Below, one piece after another: positions 1-13,600 of a stretch of 64,000 nt of DNA. Below the pieces are notes generated by a model, which had not been told where the DNA came from, searched no databases, and saw nothing but the letters and a program-made list of their open reading frames with translations. Source of the stretch: Zeugodacus cucurbitae (lineage: Eukaryota; Arthropoda; Insecta; Diptera; Tephritidae); contig NC_071670.1 in the NCBI RefSeq assembly GCF_028554725.1, positions 22,748,001 through 22,812,000 on the forward strand, in the 5' to 3' direction. The position numbers and the translations under genes were made by a program. Numbering within the stretch: position 1 is the first letter of the stretch; every line of letters starts with the position of its first letter.

Positions 1-340
1 GATCTTAAATGTGATAAAATACAAAATAAATGATTATGAATAAATGTTCTTTATGTTTTTATTTGTCAATATTCAACTTGCAAGAGTGTGAACTTGATCA
101 TAAATCTGATAAAAATACAAAATAAATGATTATGAATAAATATTCTTATTGTTTCTATTTGTCGATAAACAACTTGCAAGAAAGTGAACTTTGATATTAA
201 ATGTGATAAAATACAAAATAAATGATTATGAATAAACATTCTTTATGTTTTTATTTGTCAATATTCAACTTGCAAGAATGTGAACTTGATCATAAATCTG
301 ATAAAAATACAAAATAAATGGTTATGAATAAACATTCTTT
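1..340. repeat. AT-rich ~95-bp satellite monomers, left edge
   Basis: About three and a half head-to-tail monomers. Monomer starts fall at 1, 96 and 193, so the unit is 95-97 bp. Each has the order: GATCTTAAATGTGATAAAAT, a stretch ending in AAATGATTATGAATAAA, then TTCTTTATGTTT, TTTGTC(G/A)AT and finally AACTTGCAAG followed by AAAGTGAAC. The monomer I counted has 21 G/C in 95 bases (22%). Two subtypes alternate here, one with CAATATTCAAC and one with CGATAAACAAC before the CTTGCAAG box, which suggests a dimeric arrangement. The array is cut by a non-satellite insertion right after a TTCTTT at 335-340. Confidence 0.97.
173..192. other. Conserved dyad box of the satellite monomer (representative copy)
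   Basis: CTTGCAAG at 173-180 is a perfect 8-bp palindrome. It is followed at once by AAAGTGAACTTT at 181-192, whose 5-bp arms AAAGT and ACTTT are inverted repeats around GA. This pair recurs in most of the several hundred monomers and is the least variable part of the unit. Common variants change one arm of the first palindrome (CTAGCAAG, CTTGCTAG, CTTGCACG, CTTTCACG). Conserved boxes and short dyads are known from centromeric satellites; a protein-binding or cruciform role here is only inference. No CENP-B box was seen. Confidence 0.7.
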
Positions 341-594
341 TCAGTAATGGTTTCAAGTTCGCAGCCGATTTCCTTAAAATTATTGCGCGCCTGTTTAAAA
401 ACTTTAAATAATTCGATTTCTGTTGGTCTACATTTTAAGCAAGACCAACGCAAACCCTTATTATCGAGAATAGAATTTAAGACCCTCCCTGTCAATCCAG
501 CACATTTAAGATGGGCAAGCCCGTCACAAAGCCAACATGAAACAAAGCGATCGGAATCGCTTTTAATATTGCAGTTTGGAAAATTACAAGTCAT
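322..594 (-). CDS. PHD-type zinc-finger protein, N-terminal fragment (LINE ORF1-like)
   Basis: A 90-residue ORF with a complete C4HC3 zinc-finger pattern: C3, C8, C20, C23, H28, C31, C52 and C55. The spacing C-x4-C-x11-C-x2-C-x4-H-x2-C-x20-C-x2-C fits the PHD finger family, which binds two zinc ions. A tryptophan sits two residues before the last cysteine pair, as is usual in PHD fingers. Fingers of this type open the ORF1 protein of some insect CR1/Jockey-group retrotransposons, and PHD fingers in host proteins read histone tails. The element-derived part ends at about residue 84; the last residues and the stop come from satellite DNA read in the antisense direction. The start codon at 592-594 is the first Met. 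The product would be truncated and is probably not functional. Confidence 0.55.
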   Translation of the reverse strand: MTCNFPNCNIKSDSDRFVSCWLCDGLAHLKCAGLTGRVLNSILDNKGLRWSCLKCRPTEIELFKVFKQARNNFKEIGCELETITEKNVYS

Positions 595-1017
595 TACGAA
601 AATTTAAAGTAGAATGAAAATCAAAAAATAGTAAACAATAATAAAATAAATGTAATTCGCTAATAATGGATGACCAAAGATCACAACCAATATAGTGAGC
701 AGTTTGAGAGGCACTGAAACGCTTAAAACGCGAACAGCTGTGAGCAAGAAACGAAAAACAACAAAATCAATATGAAAAGTATAAAAGAAGAATTTATAAC
801 AACAATAAAAATAATTAAAATAGTACTAAAATATATGTACAACACAGAAGCAAAATATCAAAAATAGCACAAAATACTTAGCTTTAGATTTCACTTAGCA
901 CAAAATAAATTATATTTAATAAAATTTAATATTTAAGAAAAAATTTCACAAAAATTTAGGAGCCGCGAAAAAATACGAGCTTCACAGTTGACGCGTTGCC
1001 ACCATTTCTCTTTCTAA
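341..1017 (-). mobile_element. Insertion of a 3'-truncated element with a PHD-finger ORF (probable retrotransposon fragment)
   Basis: This 677-bp block shares no similarity with the surrounding monomers and is richer in GC in its coding part. Read on the minus strand it has a roughly 420-bp AT-rich leader followed by the start of an ORF, and it ends abruptly inside that ORF at the left junction. The satellite stops after AACATTCTTT (331-340) and resumes at AATGTTCTTT (1018-1027), which could be an imperfect 10-bp target-site duplication with two mismatches. Both spellings exist as normal monomer variants, so gene conversion could have changed one copy. No LTR, terminal inverted repeat or poly(A) tail is visible. 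A host gene fragment moved into the array is an alternative. Confidence 0.6.
595..1017 (-). other. Non-coding leader / possible promoter of the inserted PHD-finger element
   Basis: No ORF continues through this stretch. On the minus strand it begins near a GC-containing segment (GGTGGCAACGCGTCAACTGT, 986-1005) followed by a short CGCGGCTCC block, then a long AT-rich run up to the ATG at 594. It resembles the 5' untranslated region of an insect gene or the internal-promoter region of a LINE, but no core promoter motif can be named with certainty. Confidence 0.35.
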
Positions 1018-3720
1018 AATGTTCTTTATGTTTCTATTTGTCGATAAACAACTTGCACTAAATTGAAATTTAATATTAAATGTGATAAAATTAAATAATA
1101 CAAAATAAATGATTTTGAATAAACATTCTTTATGTTTTTATTTGTCGATATTTAACTTGCAAGAAAGTGAACTTTGATCAAAAATCTGATAAAATACAAA
1201 ATAAATAATTATGAATAAACATTCTTTATGTTTTTATTTTTAATATTCAACTTGCAAGAAAGTGAACTTTGATCTTAAATGTGATAAAATACAAAATAAA
1301 TGATTATGAATAAACATTCTTTATGTTTACATTTGTCGATAATCAACTTGCAAGAAATTGAACTTTGATCTTAAATGTGATAAAATACAAAATAAATGAT
1401 TATGAATAAATGTTCTTTATGTTTTTATTTGTCAATATTCAACTTGCAAGAATGTGAACTTTGATCTTAAATGTGATAAAATACAAAATAAATGATTATG
1501 AATAAACATTCTTTATGTTTACATTTGTCGATAATCAACTTGCAAGAAATTGAACTTTGATCTTAAATGTGATAAAATACAAAATAAATGATTATGAATA
1601 AATGTTCTTTATGTTTTTATTTGTCAATATTCAACTTGCAAGAATGTGAACTTGATCATAAATCTGATAAAAATACAAAATAAATGATTGTGAATAAACA
1701 TTCTTTATGTTTCTATTTGTCGATAAACAACTTGCAAGAAAGGGAACTTTGATCTTAAATGTGATAAAATACAAAATAAATGATTATGAATTTATGTTCT
1801 TTATGTTTTTATTTGTCGATATTCAACTTGCAAGAATGTGAACTTTGATCATAAATCTGATAAAAATACAAAATAAATGATGATGAATAAACATTCATTA
1901 TTCATTTTATTTGTCGATATTCAACTTGCAAGAAATTGAACTTTGATTATAAATCTGATAAAAATACAAAATAAATGATTATGAATAAACATTCTTTATG
2001 TTTTTATTTTTAATATTCAACTTGCAAGAATGTGAACTTGATCATAAATCTGATAAAAATACAAAATAAATGATTATGAATAAACATTCTTTATGTTTCT
2101 ATTTGTCGATCTTCAACTTGCAAGAATGGGAACTTTGATCTTAAATGTGATAAAATACAAAATAAATGATTATGAATAAACATTCTTTATGTTTTTATTT
2201 GACGATATTCAACTTGCAAGTAAGGGAACTTTGATCTTAAATGTGATAAAATACAAAATAAATGATTATGAATAAATGTTCTTTATGTTTTTATTTGTCA
2301 ATATTCAACTTGAAAGAGTGTGAACTTGATCATAATTCTTATAAAAATACAAAATAAATGATTATGAATAAACATTCTTTATGTTTTTATTTGTCGATAA
2401 ACAACTTGCAAGAAAGTGAACTTTGATATTAAATGTGATAAAATACAAAATAAATGATTATGAATAAACATTCTTTATGTTTTTATTTGTCAATATTCAA
2501 CTTGCAAGAATGTGAACTTGATGATAAATTTGATAAAAATACAAAATAAATGATTATGAATAAACATTCTTTATGTTTTTATTTGTCGATATTCAACTTC
2601 CAAGAAAGTGAACTTGATCATAAATCTGATAAAAATACAAAATAAATGATTACGAATAAACATTCTTTATGTTTCTATTTGTCGATATTCAACTTGTAAG
2701 AAAGGGAACTTTGATCTTAAATGTGATAAAATACAAAATAAATGATTATGAATAAATATTCTTTATGTTTCTATTTGTCAATATTCAACTTGCTTGAATG
2801 TGAACTTTGATCATAAATCTGATAAAATACATACTAAATGATTATGAATAAACATTCTTTATGTTTTTATTTGTCGATATTCAACTTGCAAGAAATTGAA
2901 CTTTGATCTTAAATGTGATAAAAATGCAAAATAAATGATTGTGAATAAACATTCTTTATGTTTTTATTTGTCAATATTGAACTTGCAAGAGTGTGAACTT
3001 GATCATAAATCTGATAAAAATACAAAATAAATGATTATGAATAAACATTCTTAATGTTTCTATTTGTCGATAAAAAACTTGCAAGAAAGTGAACTTTGAT
3101 ATTAAATGTGATAAAATACAAAATAAATGATTATGAATAAACATTCTTTATGTTTTTATTTGTCAATATTCAACTTGCAAGAATGTGAACTTGATCATAA
3201 ATCTGATAAAAATACAAAATAAATGATTATGAATAAACATTCTTTATGTTTTTATTTGTCGATATTCAACTGCCGAGAAAGTGAACTTGATCACAAATCT
3301 GATAAAAATACAAAATAAATGATTATGAGTAAACATTCTTTATGTTTCTATTTGTCGATAAACCACTTGCAAGAAAGTGAACTTTGATCTTAAATGTGAT
3401 AAAATACAAAATAAATGATTATGAATAAACATTCTTTATGTTTTTATTTGTCGATATTCAACTTGCAAGAATGGGAACTTTGATCTTAAATCTGTTAAAA
3501 ATACAAAATAAATGATTATGAATAAACTTTCTTTATGTTTCTATTTGTCAATATTCAACTTGCAAGAATGTGAACTTGATCATAAATCTGATAAAAATAC
3601 AAAATAAATGATTATGAATAAACATTCTTTATGTTTCTATCTGTCGATAAACAACTTGCAAGAAAGTGAACTTTGATATTAAATGTGATAAAATACAAAA
3701 TAAATGATTATGAAAAAACA
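1018..3720. repeat. Satellite block with mixed, partly dimeric monomers
   Basis: Head-to-tail ~95-bp monomers, many alternating between AATATTCAAC and GATAAACAAC or GATAATCAAC subtypes before the CTTGCAAG box. Near-identical dimers follow one another at about 1,240-1,650. The longer units that dominate further right are not yet obvious here. No coding potential is seen. Confidence 0.9.
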
Positions 3721-6700
3721 TTATTTATGCTTTTATTTGTCGATATTTAACTGGCAGGAAAGTGAACTTTGATCTTAAATATGATAAAATACAAAATAAA
3801 TGATTATGAATAAATGTTCTTTATGTTTTTATTTGTCAATATTCAACTTGCTAGAATGTGAACTTTGATAATAAATGTGATAAAATACAAAATAAATGAT
3901 TATGAATAAAGGAAGTGAACTTTGATCTTAAATGTGATAAAATACAAAATAAATGATTATGAATAAATGTTCTTTATGTTTCTATTTGTCGATAAACAAC
4001 TTGCACGAAAGTGAAATTTGATCTTAAATCTGATAAAATACTAAATAAATGATTATGAATAAATATTCTTTATGTTTCTATTTGTCAATATTCAACTAGC
4101 AAGAAAAACTTCACTTTTCCTTAAATCTGATAAAAATACAAAATAAATGATTATGGATAAATGTTCTTTATTCTTCTATTTCTCTATAAACAACTTTCAC
4201 GAAAGTGAACTTTGTTCTTAAATCTGATAAAAATACAATATAAATGACTATGAATAAATGTTTTTTATGTTTTATTTGTTGATAAGCAACTAGCAAGAAA
4301 GTGAAATTTGATCTTCAATCTGAGAAAACTCAAAATAAATGATTATGAATAAATGTTCTTTATGTTTTTATTTGTCGATAAACAACTAGCAAGAAAGTGA
4401 ACTTTGATCATAAATCTGATAAAACTCAAATTATTATTTGTCGAAAATTTTGTTTGCAAGAAAGTGAACTTTGATCCTATATCTGATTATGAATAAATAT
4501 TATTTATGTTTCTTTTTGTCGATAAACAACTTGCAAGAAAGTGAACTTTGATATTAAATGTGATAAAATACAAAATAAATGATTATGAATAAACATTCTT
4601 TATGTTTTTATTTGTCCATATTCAACTTGCAAGAATGTGAACTTGATGATAAATCTGATAAAAATACAAAATAAATGATTATGAATAAACATTCTTTATG
4701 TTTTTATTTGTCTGATAAAAATACAATATAAATGACTATGAATAAATGTTTTTTATGTTTTATTTGTTGATAAGCAACTAGCAAGAAAGTGAAATTTGAT
4801 CTTCAATCTGAGAAAACTCAAAATAAATGATTATGAATAAATGTTCTTTATGTTTCTATTTGTCGATAAACAACTAGCAAGAAAGTGAACTTTGATCATA
4901 AATCTGATAAAACTCAAATTATTATTTGTCGAAAATTTTGTTTGCAAGAAAGTGAACTTTGATCCTACATCTGATTATGAATAAATATTATTTATGTTTC
5001 TTTTTGTCGATAAACAACTTGCAAGAAAGTGAACTTTGATATTAAATGTGATAAAATACAAAATAAATGATTATGAATAAACATTCTTTATGTTTTTATT
5101 TGTCCATATTCAACTTGCAAGAATGTGAACTTGATGATAAATCTGATAAAAATACAAAATAAATGATTATGAATAAACATTCTTTATGTTTTTATTTGTC
5201 GATATTCAACTTCCAAGAAAGTGAACTTGATCATAAATCTGATAAAAATACAAAATAAATGATTACGAATAAACATTCTTTATGTTTCTATTTGTCGATA
5301 TTCAACTTGCAAGAAAGGGAACTTTGATCTTAAATGTGATAAAATACAAAATAAATGATTGTGAATAAACATTCTTTATGTTTTTATTTGTCAATATTGA
5401 ACTTGCAAGAGTGTGAACTTGATCATAAATCTGATAAAAATACAAAATAAATGATTATGAATAAACATTCTTAATGTTTCTATTTGTCGATAAAAAACTT
5501 GCAAGAAAGTGAACTTTGATCATAAATCTGATAAAAATACAAAATAAATGATTATGAATAAACATTCTTTATGTTTTTATTTTTAATATTCAACTTGCAA
5601 GAATGTGAACTTGATCATAAATCTGATAAAAATACAAAATAAATGATTATCAATAAACATTCTTTATGTTTCTATTTGTCGATATTCAACTTGCAAGAAT
5701 GGGAACTTTGATCTTATTATTATGATTATGAAAAAACATTATTTATGCTTTTATTTGTCGATATTTAACTGGCAGGAAAGTGAACTTTGATCTTAAATAT
5801 GATAAAATACAAAATAAATGATTATGAATAAATGTTCTTTATGTTTTTATTTGTCAATATTCAACTTGCTAGAATGTGAACTTTGATAATAAATGTGATA
5901 AAATACAAAATAAATGATTATGAATAAAGAAAGTGAACTTTGATCTTAAATGTGATAAAATACAAAATAAATGATTATGAATAAATGTTCTTTATGTTTC
6001 TATTTGTCGATAAACAACTTGCACGAAAGTGAAATTTGATCTTAAATCTGATAAAATACTAAATAAATGATTATGAATAAATATTCTTTATGTTTCTATT
6101 TGTCAATATTCAACTAGCAAGAAAAACTTCACTTTTCCTTAAATCTGATAAAAATACAAAATAAATGATTATGGATAAATGTTCTTTATTCTTCTATTTC
6201 TCTATAAACAACTTTCACGAAAGTGAACTTTGTTCTTAAATCTGATAAAAATACAATATAAATGACTATGAATAAATGTTTTTTATGTTTTATTTGTTGA
6301 TAAGCAACTAGCAAGAAAGTGAAATTTGATCTTCAATCTGATAAAACTCAAATTATTATTTGTCGAAAATTTTGTTTGCAAGAAAGTGAACTTTGATCCT
6401 ATATCTGATTATGAATAAATATTATTTATGTTTCTTTTTGTCGATAAACAACTTGCAAGAAAGTGAACTTTGATATTGAATGTGATAAAATACAAAATAA
6501 ATGATTATGAATAAACATTCTTTATGTTTTTATTTGTCCATATTCAACTTGCAAGAATGTGAACTTGATGATAAATCTGATAAAAATACAAAATAAATGA
6601 TTATGAATAAACATTCTTTATGTTTTTATTTGTCGATATTCAACTTCCAAGAAAGTGAACTTGATCATAAATCTGATAAAAATACAAAATAAATGATTAC

Positions 6701-7668
6701 GAATAAACATTCTTTATGTTTCTATTTGTCGATATTCAACTTGCAAGAAAGGGAACTTTGATCTTAAATGTGATAAAATACAAAATAAATGATTATGAAT
6801 AAATATTCTTTATGTTTCTATTTGTCAATATTCAACTTGCTTGAATGTGAACTTTGATCATAAATCTGATAAAATACATACTAAATGATTATGAATAAAC
6901 ATTCTTTATGTTTTTATTTGTCGATATTCAACTTGCAAGAAATTGAACTTTGATCTTAAATGTGATAAAAATACAAAATAAATGATTGTGAATAAACATT
7001 CTTTATGTTTTTATTTGTCAATATTGAACTTGCAAGAGTGTGAACTTGATCATAAATCTGATAAAAATACAAAAAAAATGATTATGAATAAACATTCTTA
7101 ATGTTTCTATTTGTCGATAAAAAACTTGCAAGAAAGTGAACTTTGATATTAAATGTGATAAAATACAAAATAAATGATTATGAATAAACATTCTTTATGT
7201 TTTTATTTGTCAATATTCAACTTGCAAGAATGTGAACTTGATCATAAATCTGATAAAAATACAAAATAAATGATTATGAATAAACATTCTTTATGTTTTT
7301 ATTTGTCGATATTCAACTGCCGAGAAAGTGAACTTGATCACAAATCTGATAAAATACAAAATAAAAAATTATGAATAACATTATTTATGTTTTTATTTTT
7401 AATATTCAACTTGCAAGAAAGTGAACTTTGATCTTAAATGTTATAAAATACAAAATATAAAATTATGAATAAATGTTCTTTATGTTTTTATTTGTCAATA
7501 TTAAACTTGCAAGAAAATGAACTTTGATCATAAATCTGATAAAAATACAAAATAAATGATTATGAATAAACATTCTTTATGTTTCTATCTGTCGATAAAC
7601 AACTTGCAAGAAAGTGAACTTTGATATTAAATGTGATAAAATACAAAATAAATGATTATGAAAAAACA
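3721..7668. repeat. Higher-order repeat block, ~2-kb units
   Basis: The marker TTATTTATGCTTTTATTTG occurs at 3721, 5739 and 7669, giving units of 2,018 and 1,930 bp. The units share other diagnostic variants in the same order: a truncated monomer reading AATAAAG(G)AAGTGAACTTT at about 3905, 5933 and 7857; a 12-bp inverted box at 4105, 6123 and 8053; and the shortened monomer AACTCAAATTATTATTTGTC. The units differ by internal losses and gains of monomers. Confidence 0.85.
4105..4116. other. Micro-inverted monomer box (family marker)
   Basis: Normal monomers read AAGA-AAGTGAAGTTTT before the next unit. Here the same place reads AAGA-AAAACTTCACTT, the exact reverse complement of those 12 bases. 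The same inverted box is found at 6123, 8053, 11266, 14500, 15808, 19021, 24211, 26876, 32064 and 35855, always preceded by CAACTAGC and followed by TTCCTTAAATCTG. It therefore arose once and spread with the higher-order unit. I did not see it to the right of 36 kb. Confidence 0.85.
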
Positions 7669-10600
7669 TTATTTATGCTTTTATTTGTCGATATTTAACT
7701 GGCAGGAAAGTGAACTTTGATCTTAAATATGATAAAATACAAAATAAATGATTATGAATTAATGTTCTTTATGTTTTTATTTGTCAATATTCAACTTGCT
7801 AGAATGTGAACTTTGATAATAAATGTGATAAAATACAAAATAAATGATTATGAATAAAGAAAGTGAACTTTGATCTTAAATGTGATAAAATACAAAATAA
7901 ATGATTATGAATAAATGTTCTTTATGTTTCTATTTGTCGATAAACAACTTGCACGAAAGTGAAATTTGATCTTAAATCTGATAAAATACTAAATAAATGA
8001 TTATGAATAAATATTCTTTATGTTTCTATTTGTCAATATTCAACTAGCAAGAAAAACTTCACTTTTCCTTAAATCTGATAAAAATACAAAATAAATGATT
8101 ATGGATAAATGTTCTTTATTCTTCTATTTCTCTATAAACAACTTTCACGAAAATGAACTTTGTTCTTAAATCTGATAAAAATACAATATAAATGACTATG
8201 AATAAATGTTTTTTATGTTTTATTTGTTGATAAGCAACTAGCAAGAAAGTGAAATTTGATCTTCAATCTGAGAAAACTCAAAATAAATGATTATGAATAA
8301 ATGTTCTTTATGTTTCTATTTGTCGATAAACAACTAGCAAGAAAGTGAACTTTGATCATAAATCTGATAAAACTCAAATTATTATTTGTCGAAAATTTTG
8401 TTTGCAAGAAAGTGAACTTTGATCCTATATCTGATTATGAATATATATTATTTATGTTTCTTTTTGTCGATAAACAACTTGCAAGAAAGTGAACTTTGCT
8501 CATAAATCTGTGAAAGTTCCAAATAAATGATTAGGAATAAAATACAAAATAAATGATTATGAATAAAGATTCTTTATGTTTTTTTCTGACGATATTCAAC
8601 TTGCAAGAATGGGAACTTTGATCATAAATCTGCGATAGCTCAAATTAAATGATTAGGAATAAATCTTCTTTATGTTTTTCTTTGTCGATATGAACTTGCA
8701 AGAAAGTGAACTTTAATTTTAAGTGTGATAAAATACATAATAAATGATTATGAAAAAATATGTATATATGTTTGTTTATAAACAACTTGCACGAAAGTGA
8801 AGAAGTTTAGAAAGTAAACTTTGATCTTAAATCTGATAAAATACAAAATAAATGATTATGAATAAAGATTCTTTACGTTTTATTTGACGATATTCAACTT
8901 GCAAGAAAGTGAACTTTGCTCATAAATCTGCGAAAGCTCAAAATAAATGATTATGAATAAATCTTCTTTATGTTTTTCTTTGTCGATATGAACTTGCAAG
9001 AAAGTGAACTTTGATTTTAAATCTGGTAAAATACGAAATAAATGACTATGACTTAATATTCTTTATGTTTTTATTTGTCGATATTCAACTTGCAAAAAAG
9101 TGAACTTTAATCTTAAGTGTGATAAAATACATAATAAATGATTATGAATAAATGTTATTTATGTTTCAATTTGTAGATAAACAACTAGCAAGAAAATGAG
9201 GTTTTATCTTAAATCTGATAAAAATACAAAATAAATGATTATGGATAAATGTTCTTTATTCTTCTAATTGTCTATAAACAACTTTCACAAAAGTGAATTT
9301 TGTTCTTAAATCTGATAAAAATACAATATAAATGACTATGAATAAATGTTTTTTATGTTTTATTTGTTGATAAGCAACTAGCAAGAAAGTGAAATTTGAT
9401 CTTCAATCTGAGAAAACTCAAAATAAATGATTATGAATAAATGTTCTTTGTGTTTTTATTTGTCGATAAACAACTAGCAAGAAAGTGAACTTTGATCATA
9501 AATCTGATAAAACTCAAATTATTATTTGTCGAATATTTTGTTTGCAAGAAAGTGAACTTTGATCCTAAATCTGATTATGAATAAATGTTATTTATGTTTC
9601 TTTTTGCCGATAAACAACTTGCAAGAAAGTGAATTTTGCTCATAAATCTGATAAAACTCAAATTATTATTTGTCGAAAATTTTGTTTGCAAGAAAGTGAA
9701 CTTTGATCCTAAATCTTATTATGAATAAATGTTATTTATGTTTCTTTTTGTCGATAAACAACTTGCAAGAAAGTGAACTTTGCTCATAAATCTGATAAAA
9801 TACTAAATAAATGATTATGAATAAATATTCTTTATGTTTCTATTTGTCAATATTCAACTAGCAAGAAAGTGAACTTTGATATTAAATGTGATAAAATACA
9901 AAATAAATGATTATGAATAAACATTCTTTATGTTTTTATTTGTCGATATTTAACCGGCAGGAAAGTGAACTTTGATCTTAAATGTGATAAAATACAAAAT
10001 AAACGATTATGAATAAATGTTCATTATGTTTCTATTTGTCGATAAACAACTTGCACTAAAGTGAAATTTGATATTAAATGTGATAAAATACAAAATAAAT
10101 GATTTTGAATAAACATTCTTTATGTTTTTATTTGTCGATATTTAACTTGCAAGAAAGTGAACTTTGATCACAAATCTGATAAAATACAAAATAAATAATT
10201 ATGAATAACATTCTTTATGTTTTTATTTTTAATATTCAACTTGCAAGAAAGTGAACTTTGATCTTAAATGTTATAAAATACAAAATATATGATTATGAAT
10301 AAATGTTCTTTATGTTTTTATTTGTCAATATTAAACTTGCAAGAAAGTGAACTTTGATCATAAATCTGATAAAAATACAAAATAAATGATGATGAATAAA
10401 CATTCTTTATGTTTTTATTTTTAATATTCAACTTGCAAGAATGTGAACTTGATCATAAATCTGATAAAAATACAAAATAAATGATTATCAATAAACATTC
10501 TTTATGTTTCTATTTGTCGATATTCAACTTGCAAGAATGGGAACTTTGATCTTAAATGTGATAAAATACAAAATAAAAGATTATGAATAAACATTCTTTA

Positions 10601-13600
10601 TGTTTTTATTTGTCGATATTCAACTTGCAAGAAAGGGAACTTTGATCTTAAATGTGATAAAATACAAAATAAATGATTATGAATAAATGTTCTTTATGTT
10701 TTTATTTGTCAATATTCAACTTGCAAGAATGTGAACTTGATCATAAATCTGATAAAAATACAAAATAAATGATTATGAATAAACATTCTTTATGTTTCTA
10801 TCTGTCGATAAACAACTTGCAAGAAAGTGAACTTTGATATTAAATGTGATAAAATACAAAATAAATGATTATGAAAAAACATTATTTATGCTTTTATTTG
10901 TCGATATTTAACTGGCAGGAAAGTGAACTTTGATCTTAAATATGATAAAATACAAAATAAATGATTATGAATAAATGTTCTTTATGTTTTTATTTGTCAA
11001 TATTCAACTTGCTAGAATGTGAACTTTGATAATAAATGTGATAAAATACAAAATAAATGATTATGAATAAAGAAAGTGAACTTTGATCTTAAATGTGATA
11101 AAATACAAAATAAATGATTATGAATAAATGTTCTTTATGTTTCTATTTGTCGATAAACAACTTGCACGAAAGTGAAATTTGATCTTAAATCTGATAAAAT
11201 ACTAAATAAATGATTATGAATAAATATTCTTAATGTTTCTATTTGTCAATATTCAACTAGCAAGAAAAACTTCACTTTTCCTTAAATCTGATAAAAATAC
11301 AAAATAAATGATTATGGATAAATGTTCTTTATTCTTCTATTTCTCTATAAACAACTTTCACGAAAGTGAACTTTGTTCTTAAATCTGATAAAAATACAAT
11401 ATAAATGACTATGAATAAATGTTTTTTATGTTTTATTTGTTGATAAGCAACTAGCAAGAAAGTGAAATTTGATCTTCAATCTGAGAAAACTCAAAATAAA
11501 TGATTATGAATAAATGTTCTTTATGTTTCTATTTGTCGATAAACAACTAGCAAGAAAGTGAACTTTGATCATAAATCTGATAAAACTCAAATTATTATTT
11601 GTCGAAAATTTTGTTTGCAAGAAAGTGAACTTTGATCCTATATCTGATTATGAATAAATATTATTTATGTTTCTTTTTGTCGATAAACAACTTGCAAGAA
11701 AGTGAACTTTGCTCATAAATCTGTGAAAGTTCCAAATAAATGATTAGGAATAAAATACAAAATAAATGATTATGAATAAAGATTCTTTATGTTTTTTTCT
11801 GACGATATTCAACTTGCAAGAATGGGAACTTTGATCATAAATCTGCGATAGCTCAAATTAAATGATTAGGAATAAATCTTCTTTATGTTTTTCTTTGTCG
11901 ATATGAACTTGCAAGAAAGTGAACTTTAATTTTAAGTGTGATAAAATACATAATAAATGATTATGAATAAATATGTATATATGTTTGTTTATAAACAACT
12001 TGCACGAAAGTGAAGCAGTTTAGAAAGTAAACTTTGATCTTAAATCTGATAAAATACAAAATAAATGATTATGAATAAAGATTCTTTACGTTTTATTTGA
12101 CGATATTCAACTTGCAAGAAAGTGAACTTTGCTCATAAATCTGCGAAAGCTCAAAATAAATGATTATGAGTAAATCTTCTTTATGTTTTTCTTTGTCGAT
12201 ATGAACTTGCAAGAAAGTGAACTTTGATTTTAAATCTGATAAAATACGAAATAAATGACTATGACTTAATATTCTTTATGTTTTTATTTGTCGATATTCA
12301 ACTTGCAAAAAAGTGAACTTTAATCTTAAGTGTGATAAAATACATAATAAATGATTATGAATAAATATGTATATATGTTTCTATTTGTCGATAAACAACT
12401 TGCAAGTAAGTGAACTTTGTTCTTAAATCTGATAAAAATACAATATAATTGATTATGAATAAATGTTATTTATGTTTCTATTTGTAGATAAACAACTAGC
12501 AAGAAAGTGAAGTTTTATCTTAAATCTGATAAAACTCAAAATAAATGATTATGAATAAATGTTCTTTACGTTTCTATTTGTCGATAAACAACTTGCAAGA
12601 AAGGGAACTTTGATCTTAAATCTGATACAAATACAAAATAAATGATTATAAATAAATGTTTTTTATGTTTCTATTTGTCGATAACCAACTTGCTAGAAAG
12701 TGAACTTTGATCTTAAATGTGATAAAATACAAAATAAATGATTATGAATAAATATTCTTTATGTTTTTATTTGACGATATTCAACTTGCAAGAAAGTGAA
12801 CTTTGCTCATAAATCTGCGAAAGCTCAAATTAAATGATTAGGAATAAATTTTCTTTATGTTTTTCTTTGTCGATAAACAACTTGCAAGTAAGTGAACTTT
12901 GTTCTTAAATCTGATAAAAATACAATATAATTGATTATGAATAAATGTTATTTATGTTTCAATTTGTAGATAAACAACTAGCAAGAAAGTGAGATTTTAT
13001 CTTAAATCTGATAAAAATACAAAATAAATGATTATGGATAAATGTTCTTTATTCTTCTAATTGTCTATAAACAACTTTCACAAAAGTGAATTTTGTTCTT
13101 AAATCTGATAAAAATACAATATAAATGACTATGAATAAATGTTTTTTATGTTTTATTTGTTGATAAGCAACTAGCAAGATAGTGAAATTTGTTCTTCAAT
13201 CTGAGAAAACTCAAAATAAATGATTATGAATAAATGTTCTTTATGTTTCTATTTGTCGATAAACAACTAGCAAGAAAGTGAACTTTGATCATAAATCTGA
13301 TAAAACTCAAATTATTATTTGTCGAAAATTTTGTTTGCAAGAAAGTGAATTTTGATCCTAAATCTGATTATGAATAAATGTTATTTATGTTTCCTTTTGT
13401 CGATAAACAACTTGCAAGAAAGTGAACTTTGCTCATAAATCTGATAAAACTCAAATTATTATTTGTCGAAAATTTTGTTTGCAAGAAAGTGAACTTTGAT
13501 CCTAAATCTGATTATGAATAAATGTTATTTATGTTTCTTTTTGTCGATAAACAACTTGCAAGAAAGTGAACTTTGCTCATAAATCTGATAAAACTCAAAT

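Noticed and set aside
347..607. 86-codon plus-strand ORF opposite the PHD-finger ORF
   Set aside because: It has no recognisable motif, while the opposite strand has a full C4HC3 zinc-finger spacing. It is a shadow ORF.
341..1017. DNA transposon with terminal inverted repeats
   Set aside because: The ends (TCAGTAATGG at left, TTTCTCTTTCTA at right) are not inverted repeats of each other.
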